This document shows, one piece after another, positions 22,728 to 36,900 of a stretch of DNA of 64,000 bases. The notes under the pieces were generated by a model, which was not told where the DNA came from, did no database searches, and saw only the letters and a list, made by a program, of their open reading frames with translations. The stretch's first letter is position 1, and every line of letters starts with the position of its first letter. A program made the position numbers and the translations under genes. Origin of the DNA: Corydoras sp. C115 (Eukaryota; Chordata; Actinopteri; Siluriformes; Callichthyidae); assembly GCA_019802505.1 (NCBI GenBank), contig JAFMOC010000002.1, positions 1,262,501 to 1,326,500 of the forward strand. Reading direction: 5' to 3'.

Positions 22728-22929
22728 GTGAGTAAACGGCTTTTCCAATGGGGTTTCATGATGTTTACATGTGGATATCTGCCCACTAGGGACAGCATGG
22801 GGTTCTGATGTCCAGCTTCCACCCGAAAGCAGACTGGTTGATCAACTGGCAATATTCAACAATTTGTCCCATGTGTGATTGTGTTTGTATGTCAGCTCAG
22901 TTTTCACACTATATATGAATGTGTGTGTG

Positions 22930-22961
<32 letters not shown>

Positions 22962-23326
22962 TATATATATATATATATATATATTCATTCATTATCTCCC
23001 GCTTTTTTTATCCTCTATTAGGGTCGCGGTGGGGTTCCCCATGCCCATCCAGGGGAGAACGTCTCGGGCGCTGGGCAGATAGACCCAGGACAGGGCGCCA
23101 ATCCATCGCTGGGCACACACTCACTCACACAGACACACTCTATATGGGGCAATTTTGAGAATTCAATTGACTTGATCCATGTTTTTGGACTGTGGGAGGA
23201 AATCGGAGAACCCGGAGGAAACCCACGCAGACACGGGGAGAACATAGAAAATCCACCCAGATGGGGATTCGAACCGGGAATCCCTAGCGCTGAGAGGCGA
23301 ATGTGCTAACCACTAAGCCACCGTGC

Positions 23327-23411
<85 letters not shown>

Positions 23412-24049
23412 TATACCTCTGTTGAAAAGGCAGGTTTTGTGAAATGAGACCAAGACAAATAATTTCTGAACTTTTAAAAAATCTTTAGGGGGAAGAAGTA
23501 AAAAATTAAAATAAAGTAACTGAGTGAACGCCCTTTAACTAACCTTTAACTTTTAACTAAAACTTTGTTGACGCGCCTTTTGATGTTATTACAGCACTCA
23601 GTCTTTTTGGGTAGGATCAGCATGGCACATCTTAACTTGGCAATATTTGCCCACTCTACTTTGCAAAAATGTTCCAAATCTGATTGCAGGCACATCTCCC
23701 ATGTACAGCCCTCTTCAGATCACCCTACAGATTTCAATTGGATTCAGATCTGGGCTCTGGCTGGGCCTTTCCGACACTTTTATCTTTTTGCGATTAAACC
23801 ATTCTTTGGTTGATTTGGATGATTGCTTTGGGTCATTGTCATCCCAAAGGATGTAGTTTCTCTTCAGCTTCAGCTGTCTAGCAGAAACCTGAAGGTTTGG
23901 TGCAACTTTTGACTGGTATTTGGAGCTGTTCAGTATTCCATCTACCTTGACTAATGCCGCAGTACCAGCTGAAAAAACAGCCCCACTGCATGATACTGCT
24001 ACTACCATGGTTCAATGCAGTTATGATGCTTTTTTTGGTGATGTGCAGT

Positions 24050-24094
<45 letters not shown>

Positions 24095-27000
24095 GCCAAC
24101 CTTTTGGAGTTATGGCTGAAAAGTTCAACCTTTAATCTAGCCATCCTACCCCTTAGCTAGATATGAAGGATAAAGGGCATTGTTGTCCCATGTAGTATAC
24201 TGCCAGTATGTGCCAGAAATTCCTGCATCTCCTTTAATGTTGCTGTGGGTCTCTTAGTAGATTTTCTGACCAATTTTCTCCTTGTCTTATCACTTTTTGA
24301 GGCACGTCCTGTTCTTTGCAATGTCACTGTTGTCCTTTTTCTCAACTTTCTCAACTGTCAGGAAAAGCTTACTGAAACAACTGAACTTATTTGGGGTTAA
24401 TCAGAGGCACTTTAAATGATGGCAGGTATATACAGATTCATATTGAACTTGAGTTTGAATGTGATTGGCTCCATCTTGAGAGTAACTAATGCTGATAGAA
24501 TTTTAAAAGATAAAAAAAAATGTAGTAATAATTAGCATACTGTGTGTTTCTGTGGCATGTGTGCTATATAAAATATGTACATGTATGTATGATTTGCTGA
24601 TCACTAGAGAACTAAAACTAGAAAACTTATTAATCATAACATAAAGATTTTTTTTTTTAATAATCCTTTTGATGTTGTAGTGAATATAGAACATAAAGTG
24701 GAAAGTTATAACTGTCACTAACAAAAAATATATTTTCTTTCTAGTTACACTGTCTAACATCACACAGCTGGTTCTGAGCCACAACAAGCTGACAAGTAAG
24801 TAATAATTTTATTGCACGCTCTTCTATTTCTACACTGATATTGATAATGCTAGTGGAATTGCAATGCCACATATATTCACTTACAACAAACACACTTATA
24901 TATCCCTTTCTTGTCCACTTGAAGGCAGCAAAACTCCAGAAAAACTGACATTACTTGGTCTCTTTACCACTTTCGTCTGCCACTCCCACACCTGTAGTAA
25001 ATTCAGCCTTTCGAACAGTCTTCGAATGACAAAATATAACGAAGATTAAATAGCAGCTGTTCATGTTTTCTGTACACTTGCACATGGGTGAATTTTTGAA
25101 CCATTATGTTCTTTCTATTTCTACTTGGTCCCTTCACATCAAGAAGAAACTTGAATCATGTTTAAATCCATTTTTAAATAATTTGACTTTGAAAAGAGTT
25201 CCAAAATAAGACTAAATATGTTATAAGTACGTAATTATGTGTATAAAATAAAAGTATAAAAGGTCTTCCATCAAAATTTTTATCTAAAAAGCAAACAGGG
25301 ATTGGTTGGTGGTGAGACAGTTTCCAATCAGTTTAAAAACAGTGTCATTGAGCTCTCAGGTGGTATTGTCATTGCTATAAAAATATATAACATTTAATTA
25401 ATAAAAAATAAAACGGGGAAAATCGAGGCACTGAAACCAGACTGGATAATGATCAGTTTTAATAAAATTATGGTGTAACTGGTTTCTACTAAATACTGGA
25501 TAAATGCATCTGCTAAATGCCTAAATATAAATGTATGGTGTTGTTTGAGAAGTCATTTTGCTACATCGATGCATGTTGCCACGCTGTCCTAGGAATACTT
25601 TGGTACAACCTGAAACCTTATTACACAAAGAGGAAATCTTTAGTTTGTGTAGAAATCCTGGTGAGACATCTGGGAATAGTCATCCAAGTTAAATATAAAT
25701 ATATGTATGTATCTTCTTGTAGTTCTTATAAAAAAAGGCATATATATACAGACATATTCTACATGACAAAATGAAACAGTTGTTACCATGAAAAGTTATA
25801 GGCTTGTGTTTAAGGAACCTGCATTGCAACCAAAATGTCCTCGGTTCGATTACCGGTCTCACCCAGTACTAAGGCTGTAGTACCCTTTGAGCAAGTTGCT
25901 CCCTGGGCACCGTTTATAAGGCTGTCCACCGCTTCGAGTATGTGTGCTCACTTTACTCAGTGTGTGTATGTGTGTTTCACTGCACGGATGGATTAAATTT
26001 GGTGGACAAGCACTGTAGGAAAAATGAATCACTTTATAAAAGTGCTAAAAAACAATCTGTGATGGCATTGGGCTATGTCTGTGCCCTCAGCTTAATTAAT
26101 CTGCGTAATTGTGAAGTGTTAATGTGGAGGCTTAAGGACAATGCCAGTCATACTTCAACTTGCGAGTTCAACAGTGTGACTTCATAGGAATAGTCCAGAA
26201 TTGACCATCAAAAAGATTTGTTTAATTCCATCCTTTTACAACATGTTACATTTAACATCCTAAAGTATTACATATCATTTGCAATTAAATTTTTGACTTT
26301 CTTGAACAAGTAATTGAAAGAACAGTCGAACATTTAACAATAATCCCCATTTACTTGATTACTGCTTTTTTTTTTGTACTTATGCAAAGTCCATCCATCC
26401 ATTATCTTCCGCTTGATCCTCTATTAGAGTTGCAGGGGTGGGGGTTCCCATGGCCATCTAGGGGAGAACGTTTCGGGTGCGGGTCAAATAAACCCAGAAC
26501 AGGGCGCCAATCTATCGCTGGGCGCACACACCCACATGGACACTGTGAGAACATGGAAACTTGCAGTCTATGTAACATTTAATAACCAATAAAGACATTT
26601 TCTTGATGATTTCACAAAAAATAAGTGATTTTTCTACACTCTGTAGTGTGTGTTTCATGGTCTAGACCTATCTCACCAACTAGTGATATTATAATTCAAT
26701 CTCAAACGTTGGTGTTTTATTACAATTTTAGTTTTTTTTGCTTTGACTTTTTTTTTTTTTTCATAATTCATAAACATACCTAATCATTTGTTTACAACAA
26801 TAACATAGTACATCTAAAGTGTGAAAGTATTAATTTAACAGAATGGTCCTCCAGCTACTTGCAATGTGTGCAATTGTTAGCATGAGCAGGATGTTCAGTA
26901 TTACTATATTTACTCTCTGGACAAAATACAATGACTTTATGCCAGGTAATCAAGCTATGATGCCTGTCCTGAAACAACAACTCACTGGAGAGAGAATACA

Positions 27001-28204
27001 AAAGGAGAACGCAATAACCTTCAGACACTGACAAGTCCAAAAATACTGTCATTAATGTCGTCTCTTTGAATCACTAGTGCGTCACGGTAATACAGCATGC
27101 TGGTTTGCACCATCTTTTAAGGTTTAGGAGGTTACGGTACACTGTACACAGTCTACTTAAACTTTCTCAAAAGTACTTTTCACTACCCTGAGCTTTTCAC
27201 TTTGTGAGCCGCTATAAGGTCTTTCGTTAGACATCAGCAGAACTGTTGATGTAATTATTTTATTTATATATATTTCATTTTTAATAGGCATCTTATTGAC
27301 TGATTTAATAAATGAATAGACATTAAATTTAGTTTTGAATAAAATTGATTTCATTTCATTGTACGGGATCAAAATATTGTATTATCAGATAAGTAATGGG
27401 TAGATATTTGGGTCCGAAAACTTGAATACAACATCTGTAAAAAGCCTTAAGCACTCTCTTTAACAAATTTTTCTGTTTTTATTTATTTATTTATTTATTT
27501 ATTTATTATTATTATTTTCTATTTATTTATTAATTATGTCTTCAAGCTCAAAATGTAAATGACATCAATTTAGTAAAATAATTTAAGGCATGTTTCACAA
27601 AGTCAGCTGTTCAGCTAATGCAATTTTTTTGTATCTAAAAGTAAATGTTGTTCATCACACCATTTTTTAGATTTATTTTGATCATTGTCTTTGGCCATAA
27701 ATGTACATTTCCATTAAAACATGAAACATTAAGTCCGATATCGAAAACAATGTTTTACCTGCTCTTAATTTTTTAATAAACAAAAATGTGCTTCCAGCAG
27801 GTTTAGTGAAGTAGATAAAGCCTGAATAAAGCAGGTTGAAAGTGTGACGCATTCCTTGGTTTGTTAGAATGCTATTTGATTTTGTGATTTCAGATGTTGA
27901 GTAAGATTGGGTTTAGTTTTTGCAAAGTTTGTTTCAGTTCTGGTCCCAGCTGCTGGTCAGATCTTTTCTCATAGGATGGAAGGTGGAAGTGTTACAGTGG
28001 CTGAACTTTTCAGGTCAGTCAGGAATTACAGTGACATTTGAAAAGCTTTCATTAGTGAGAGGGTCAGTGGAGAAAGCTGTCTGCACAGGATCAGAAAGTA
28101 GCTACTGGTGAGGTAATGAGATGGAGAAGGAAAAGATCTAGTTGCTCTGATTTATTACCATCAATCAACTCCCCCATTACAGAGCTGTATGGTTCTTACT
28201 TTCT

Positions 28205-28244
<40 letters not shown>

Positions 28245-30858
28245 ATGTACATATACACTACTGACCAAAAGTTGTGTAGAACTTTCAAAGTTTACAGTGA
28301 GGCCCAGTAAATAACCTGAAATAATGCAAAGTAAATAGTTATAGTTCTGAAATGTATCTATAGTTTACGTAATAATTAGGTCAATTCACATTCACAAGAA
28401 AACATATTAACAGACAGAGCAGCACAAATGGACATTTAAGCTTTAAGGTTAATGTCTTAACGTTGAGTATATACAACCTTAATACAAATTCAAACAGAAT
28501 GTATAAGTGGTGTGTATTTAAAAAAAAAAAAAAAGAAAGAAATGGGTAAGTTTCTTATTGTATCCACAGCAATTAAAAGGTTAAATAGCAATAGAATAGT
28601 GCTAATTATATTCCATAGATTAATTGGTCTTGAGCAAGTACGGCCACCTTTTATACAACAATGCAATGAGAAGCAACTAAGTGAAAAAATAATAGAATAG
28701 GTGAGTGAGGATCGAAGAACAGGACCGGGTGTTAACAGTATTTAAAAATCGCATTTAAACTACAAGGCTACTCAATGTCTACAAACTCCTCAATGTCCCG
28801 CTCCTGTTATCTTCATGAAATTACCCTGGCATTTGATTTTGCGGCTTATAAAGGCTGCACATGGTCATCAGGCAGAGCTGCATCAGGTGTGTTCATTACC
28901 CTCAAAGAACAACGTCGTCTGCGCCGCCTTTCCCCGTACCACTGATGCCTAGAATGAGGACTTGTGTCAAAGCTCTTAACTGCTTTATTTGCCACAAATA
29001 GAGATGCCATGGGTACGTGTATAAATGGTTATCCATTTTTTTGGATTACCTTTGGACTGTTGGAGCAGGTGGTGTAGCTGTGTGATCTCACTGGTGGTAC
29101 CAGGTAAGAATTTGTGATGCGGCAAACAATTTGTTGATTTATTTGATGGCATAATCCATGCAGCATTTTTTCCCAACCTGATCGTCCTGTGTTGTTACCA
29201 TGATATACTATGAAATGTTGTAGCCATTTTCTACCTAAACTGGGACTTTAAAATTATCACATTTTGCATGCACTACAGGAGGGTACATTTCCAGATGCTC
29301 AAAATGTTTGTTATATTACCTTATTTATCTTTGTTTCTTGTTTGTCTTTCTGGAAATCTGCAGTGAGGAAATTATTTAAACACTTAAGGTCCCCCTATCC
29401 TTGACTGTTGCTGTTTGGTTGTCTTCTTTGCTAGCACTCTTGCTTAAGCTTTTTTTTTTAACTCTTTTTACATTCTTTGATGTATATGGACCCAGTAAAA
29501 GACATTTGTACATGTGCTCTGTTGTGCATCAACCTAACTTAATGGAGCTTTAACTCCACTCTGACACTTTGTAGACCTTTGTCTGAAAAACATGCCAGGT
29601 TTGCACCGAAGTATCTGTCTTGGCTGGATCATTTATCATACCTGTCCCTAGAAATGTTTCTCAACTAAATAAATGTGTTCCAAATTCACTTTCTCTTAAA
29701 ATATGCAAATAAATATTTTTATTTGTAAATAGTAATTGTAATGGTTCTTTAACTGAAAGATTGAATATGTGTACGTAGCTTCAATATTTTAACAAGTCCA
29801 ATAAACCAGTCTTAACACCAGGATGAAAAACAAGTTGCAGATTCATCATGACCATGAGTCAGACCCTGCACAATATCTTCAAAGTATGTGAATAAAGTGC
29901 ATCCTCCGTAGCCTTGGACTTAAATGCAGAAACGGAAACCAAATAAAGTTTTTAAATAAAACATATATTAATGTGGCTAAAGACTGCTGCTCAGTGAAAC
30001 AAATGTGGCTATATGTGACCCAGACCACCTCCAAATGCGGTCTGAGTGATTGGCTGTTAATTTGTTCTTGAATTTGTTCTAAAACCTGTCCTTAGTGTTG
30101 CCCACTTGTGATCCAATCAGCAAAGACACATGATACCAAGTGTGACCAAGGCCTCATTTGTCATCCAGTGGTGCAATTTTTATTGCTTTGTTGTTGCCCT
30201 CTGGAATGTTAAGGCTGTGGAGAAAGATCAGGGTGAATTAGAGACAAAAAACGTACTCAACTAAATCATTTTAAGATTCACCCAAAGGCTGGGCAATTTT
30301 ATTAAATTTTTTTGACATGACATCTGGCACTATGTGCTTTCCTTAAATATTAATTGTACACAATTGTATATGTGAATTTAAATGTAATATTCTAAACATC
30401 TCCTGGATGTTGACAGCAGTTAAAACTGACCAATATATAATAATTGCATTTCATGATATAAAGGCATCATAAATATCACAGATTAAATATTATCTAATTA
30501 CTTAAACTGTAGCATCATGTCTGATTTTGACATTAAAAATTTTTGATTTTATAAATGTGGATTACCATGTCCCTTCTAATTTTATAAGCATTTAAAAATA
30601 TATATATATTCTCTCTGATAAAGACCACATCAGTGATTCTGCACCATTAAAATGTCGGCTTTACCACCATGTGGCTATGATGACCATCACCACAGACAGA
30701 GTCCATGACCTGTCTATTATAATTAGATCCTTAACACTGCGGGTTCATAAGGATGTCCCCTAGACTCGACTTTTTATGTTGGTCAGATTCATTAATGTTA
30801 TATGAGCGTGAGAGCAAAAGAAATAGATGAATCCAAATATTTATTATATGCTATATTG

Positions 30859-30938
<80 letters not shown>

Positions 30939-33900
30939 AATTGCTATATCTTTTGACAAAAACAATGTAATACTGGAGCGGGTCTTAATGGCCAACTACT
31001 GCTCTAAAACTTCAGGTTGCCTGCCACTGCTCTAAATCTTCTTTGTTTTTGAGTATTTTGTTTAAAGCTGCTTTTACCAATTTTATGAATAAATGAATAC
31101 AGTACAAAGAAGTAAATTTTATTTATTTATTTATTTATTTTTGCACTGGAAGGAAAGTGTTTCATTCCACAGTAAGTGAGCAACCCCATAACGGTACAGT
31201 AAATTTATACTAAAAATGTAAATACATTTATATAAAGTTTTTGAGCCTCAAATCACTGAAATACAGAAAAAAACTAAATTGGTACGTACAGTATTCCATC
31301 ATTAAACTGTTACTGGCCACTTTATTAGATATAACGCAGATACTCCTTTAAGTCCAGCATTGATGCTGAAATGTTCAAACACTTGTTCAACACGGTCTGA
31401 TTCACTGGTTACAGTGAAACATGCCGCCGCCACCACCACCACGTCAGTGTCTTAAACAAGCAGAATCATGTCAAGTCAAGATTCAAATATGAATCCAACA
31501 AAGTTTATGTGGTGGATCTTGAAAGAAACCCTTAAAACTATTAATTTAAAACATCATAATAAATATTGTAACATTTCTTTTGTACATGTTCCATGTTTTT
31601 GAATGTTGAATTACATTTGGTGGAATAACTGAGGTGTGTGTGTGTGTGTCTGGATGGGTATACTGTATAAAATTGTGAAGACCAAATCCTGCAAGCTCTA
31701 GTGTACAATGTCAATCAAAAATTTGAATTAGAATTGTAATTACATTGTATAGTTATCACTATGGTTAATTTTAGGGTAGAAGTATTAATGGTTAGGTTAA
31801 ATCTGTAAAACAAATAAATAAACGGAAGTAACATTCCACAATGCATTAAAACAAATGTATGTGACAGTTTGAGTAAACTATTATGCCGAAAGTGTTTGTT
31901 GTAAATAGCCAATAATTATGAGTGGGTTGGAAATGTAGTTATATTTGATTACCATGAGGTGGAGACAGAATTAAGCCACCTGGCTTAATTGATATGGTGC
32001 TATTGCTTAAACAAATTTCTTTCAGTATATTTTAGTTACTGAGTTTGTTCTGTCTTCTGTAGCTGTTCCTCCTAACATCGCAGATCTGAAGAACCTTGAG
32101 GTGCTCAACATGTTTAACAACCAGATAGATGATCTTCCAACTCAGATCAGCAGCCTGCAGAAACTCAAACACCTTAACCTCGGGTAAAATTAAGACCTTT
32201 ATGTACTTTTATTTTATCTGTACCGTATGTCTACATTTACTTCCTCTCTCACTCTTCTTTCTTACACACACAAGGAAAGATTTAATTCCAGTTTGTCCTT
32301 TTTTTGAGTGAAAAGTGAAATATCACTCATGGGTCGACAATCTATACTATATAAATAACCACTTTATGCTGGTCAGAACAAAAAAAATTACATAGGGCCA
32401 CAAAAATATTTTGGCCTTGAAAGTACTTTTGCCTATTTATCGCAAACATTACTATTTTTGTTTTTTTTTATGTGATTAAAAAACCCCAAAAATAGTATTT
32501 TTTATGTGATTGTGTTGCTGTTAGTGAGTTATTTTTAAATGGCATGTTTAGCTTAAATGCCAAATAGTTGTGGTTCAGTGATGAGGAAATAAGCCTGGCT
32601 AGTATGTTCACAGAATGCCAAACAAAGCAAAAAATCAAAGAGGAGAAAATAATTGTTTTGTATTATAAGACATGAGTCTGCATAGTTTGTCTGCCTCTGT
32701 TGTTTGGCCTAAAGAGGGTAAAGAATAGCAACCAGGACTGCATATAGGACAACCAATAGATTTTCATTGTAAATTGGAAACCAAAATTTTATTTTTTTTC
32801 TCACCACTATTTAAAAATGGGGAAACTAAATGTTAGACCATCTGGAACCATCTAAAAAGCATATAGACCTTTTTGTAAATTTTAAATGGCTCAGCAGTGA
32901 ATTTAGATATTTATGATGTTTGATAATAGGTATACAAGTTTTATCTCAAAAACCTGGATACATCATACTCGATCATTTAACTTATGCATTTCTCTCACAG
33001 CCTAAATATATTGACAGCAAGGTAACTTTTTTTTTCACCCAGGTTCTTTTCAAATTAGTTTAAACATTTTTTAAAGTTTAAACATTAGTTTAAAGTTTTT
33101 TTTGGCACTATTTGTTACTTTGCTGAGAAGTTACTATTTTTTCCTGTAAATCAGGATGTTGAGAAATGAGTTGTCATGTTTTTTGTATTAAAATGCAACT
33201 ATTATTTGTTGCTCGTTACATGAAAAATGTGAAACTCATCAAGCATGCAAAGAAACTTGGTTTCTGCCTTTCACATGGTCTTCCAGGCTTTTACTTTAGC
33301 CTTTTTCAGTGGGTTTCTTTTTTCATTTGCCACTACAGGAGGTGAAATACTAATTAATTGAGTTTCTGATCTTATATCTACAAGGTGGAAAGAAAAAAGA
33401 TAGATGCGCCTAATAGAGTGCAGTGTTTGGACACCATGTTTAGACATTCTAAAGCACTGCTGTCTGATTCAATTCTATCAGCACAGCACACACTAACACA
33501 ACAATGTGTCAGTCACTGCAGTGCTAAGAATCATACACCAACCCAACAATTTCTATTATAGGGTGGTTGTGTAGGGGTCTTTATCATTAGATAACAGGGT
33601 AAAGATGGTTAACAATGTATGCAGTGTGACAGATGGTTAAAGAATTTGTTGAACAAAATGATGCTACATCTTTTCTATTTTAATTTGTCAATATTGTTTA
33701 AAAAAAGTTGTAAGTCAATCACCCTTCTTTGATAAGTTAGACACTTCGGATTTATGCAGGTTACATTAGATTAACATTTTCAACTTGAATTTTCATACTT
33801 TTTGGTACTGCAAATCCTGCCTTCTCTTCTGTTCATGTTGAATTTGGTGAATATACAAACTCATAAGATATACACCCCTGTGCATTATAGTATGTTATAG

Positions 33901-36900
33901 TGCATACATCTATAACTTTCCTAATGAAATTCTAAATTTAGTGTTATTTTAAATTAATTACTGATAATTCACTATCACAGTTACTCTTAGTACACAGTAA
34001 ATGATCATTACTGTATTGAAAGGGGCAAAGATATATTTTTGCCCATGTTGTCATGTCCATTGTGGTAACATAACAGTATTAGCTGAGGGCATGAGTAGGT
34101 GCTTTCAGCAGCCATTTCTTGCCCTAGCTAACAAAAGGATTTCACCAGAATTTAATATTTTTATTCCAGGAAATTTAATCTAAAGTTAATCTACTATAGA
34201 CTACTGTTCATAATTCTGTGTTGCAGTATTTCTTATACATTTTAGAATCAAAAGTATATATATGGCCTGTATACATCTGCAATTATATTTGGCGGCAGCT
34301 AGAGATAACATAGTGGAACTACATGTCTTTCGTGAAAAAGTATCATAGTGATGACGTGAATAGTAGTTGAAACCTTTTCTTGTATAAAATGGGTTACTTT
34401 GTGTAATTCTGACTGAGACCTGAAGCCTCATATGTTTGAGGGCTGCTTTTACGTTTATCCCCCACCAATACACTTTTACAAAAAAAACTAATCCTAAGGG
34501 CTCTATTGTGTCATAAGGGTTGAGACGAAAAGAAGGCCTGCTCAATGTCACGCAGGATTAAGAAGTGTAACCCCCAACATCCCAACATTGCACATTTTTA
34601 TTGATTTGCTGTCAAAATGTGTCATTTCCAGGCGTAATCTCAGATACATAAGCCATGCTGCAGTATTCGTGACGACGAGTCCTGGCTAGAGAGGGAGTGC
34701 ATGCCAGCATACCCTGGCTCATTTGTCAAAGCAATTCTGTACCTCTGGTAATTGCTCCACAAACACGGCACTATTTGTTTGTCTTTCAAAGCCCTTGTAG
34801 AATCGGCTGTGTGGTTTAGTGACTCAAGTGCAAGGCTTGGTGTGGCGTTGGAGGGAGCTGTGTGGGTATCGGGGGAGGGGGGGTTGCTGGATCGGTGATG
34901 ACACTGAGAACAGAGTCTTAAATAGATAGGATGCTTTGATCTTGGTTGATGTGCATTCACTCTTTAAATCATTACAATGCAGATTTAATAATACATTAAC
35001 AGATTGTCATTTATTAAAACTCATATAACTCTGTGTGTCTACATGTCTGTCTGTGTGTAGGATGAACAGACTGAGTACACTGCCCAGAGGTTTTGGTTCA
35101 CTCCCAGCACTGGAAGTTCTGGATCTGACCTACAACAACCTGAATGAGTCATCACTACCAGGAAACTTCTTCTACCTTAGTAGGTGGTTTAGATGCCTCA
35201 TATCCTCTTATATACAGCTGAAGACCACCTCCTCCCACCCTTGTGAACAAACACAATAACTACTACCTCACCAGTCTTAATCATTAGTTTAATCAGACCT
35301 GTTTTATGCAGACTGTTGGTGGCTGACAGTCATAAGAGCCTCTGTATGCAAGCTTAATATGTGCTGATGGTAATACTGATGACATTAAATATGGAGCGCA
35401 GCAATTCGTCCCCCAATTCTCCTTCCACATCAGTAGTTCAGCTCTGATTATTACTACTGATACTTAGCTCTCAGATCACTTATCATTCCACACATAAATT
35501 AAATACACCTGATTAATGAGATGCAGGTCATTAAGACCCATCAGAAACAGTTGGCCATGCTGAGGGTGAATAGCATAAGGACGGCAAAGATTGAGAAGTG
35601 AGCAGAAATAAAGGTAAACAAAGAAGGGGTAACTGAGGAAAGTACAGAGAGAAAAATTGCAGGAATAATTTTTGAGTGAGAAGAGAAGGATAAGGGAAAT
35701 TATTAGGTGCAATAAATAAGATTTAATTGCAAAAGTAGAAGGTGGAAGAATATGATAAATATGGCAATGGTAGGCTGAAAAATATTATTAAAGATAAAGG
35801 TATGACAAAATGGACAGTCTAAGGATTAGGTGGCATCAGGAGTTAAAATAATCAGTTATGGGTGTAAATCATATTAAAAAAGGTTTAGTTCTAACCTTTA
35901 GGTCTAAACGCAAGTCCCAATTTTATGTGATATAAGTCAAGTTGATTCATGATAAGTGAAACAAGTTAATTTGTCAGGTTAAGATATTTGCAAGTTGGCT
36001 ATTAAGAGCATATATAAATAACATGAAATTAATTAAAACAATAAATCAATAAACAATAAGGAGAAAATTATGTAAGCATGATAACCAATAAGTACCAAAT
36101 GTTAATAAATATGTAAGCTGTTATGAGATGCACTGAAACCAAATTGAATTTTATTCAGCAATACAAAAAACAGAAGAGTAAAGAAAACTTTGAATGGTTT
36201 AATGGCTGTTACTGTATGCTTTTATGGTAATAACATGAAATCCAGGAAAGGTATTAAAGGTAATTTATGCAAACAGATAAACCCAATTCAGTGAAAATTA
36301 ATTAAATGCAAAAAAAGCTTAACCATATCTTTATAAATATTAGGCCGACAACTTGAATAAGAACAGGGGTTTAAGTATCTTACCTTTCATGGTAGTTGTT
36401 AAAGTAATTAAGGTTGTTTGCTTTATTATATTGCTGCAGGCCTTGTATGTGTATTCCTCTGGGCTCTTTCATGTGGTCATTTCACAACATAACGGAGCAT
36501 TTTGTTTAGGAATAGTTTTGGGAAAATTATGTTTTGATGTTTGTTTATTAAAGTCCTTCTTTGACCTGATTGTGAACAAGATAAAAAATAAATGCAACAA
36601 CAATCTTTTCAGGTATACCAACAAATGTCCTTTTAGTAATTTCCTCATTGACAAAATTATTCAACCCCTTAGTCACATACCTCATTAGTACTTAGTACAA
36701 CTCCCTTTGGCAGTAATAATGTCCTTCAGAAAACATAGCTTGACACAAGTTTCCTGCAGTAATCTAAAGGCACCTTAGCCTATTCCTCATGGGCAAAGGC
36801 CTCTAGTTCAATGACATTCTTGGGCTTGTGTGCTGCAACTGCCTTCAAGTCACACCAGCGATTTTCTATGGGATTTAAGTCAGGTGATTGTGATGGCCAC

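Larger units (their letters stand above)
24796..32062. other. RSU1 intron 2, no gene seen
   Basis: This 7.3-kb intron is AT-rich. It holds a SINE fragment (26394-26560), two degenerate repeat pieces (25498-25535, 25800-26020), an (ATTT)n run near 27480, a (TC)n run at 28209-28242, a long (TA)n run at 30862-30934 and a fragment of the ACTTTATTAGATA repeat family at 31308. I see no exon or RNA gene in the rest. Confidence 0.6.
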
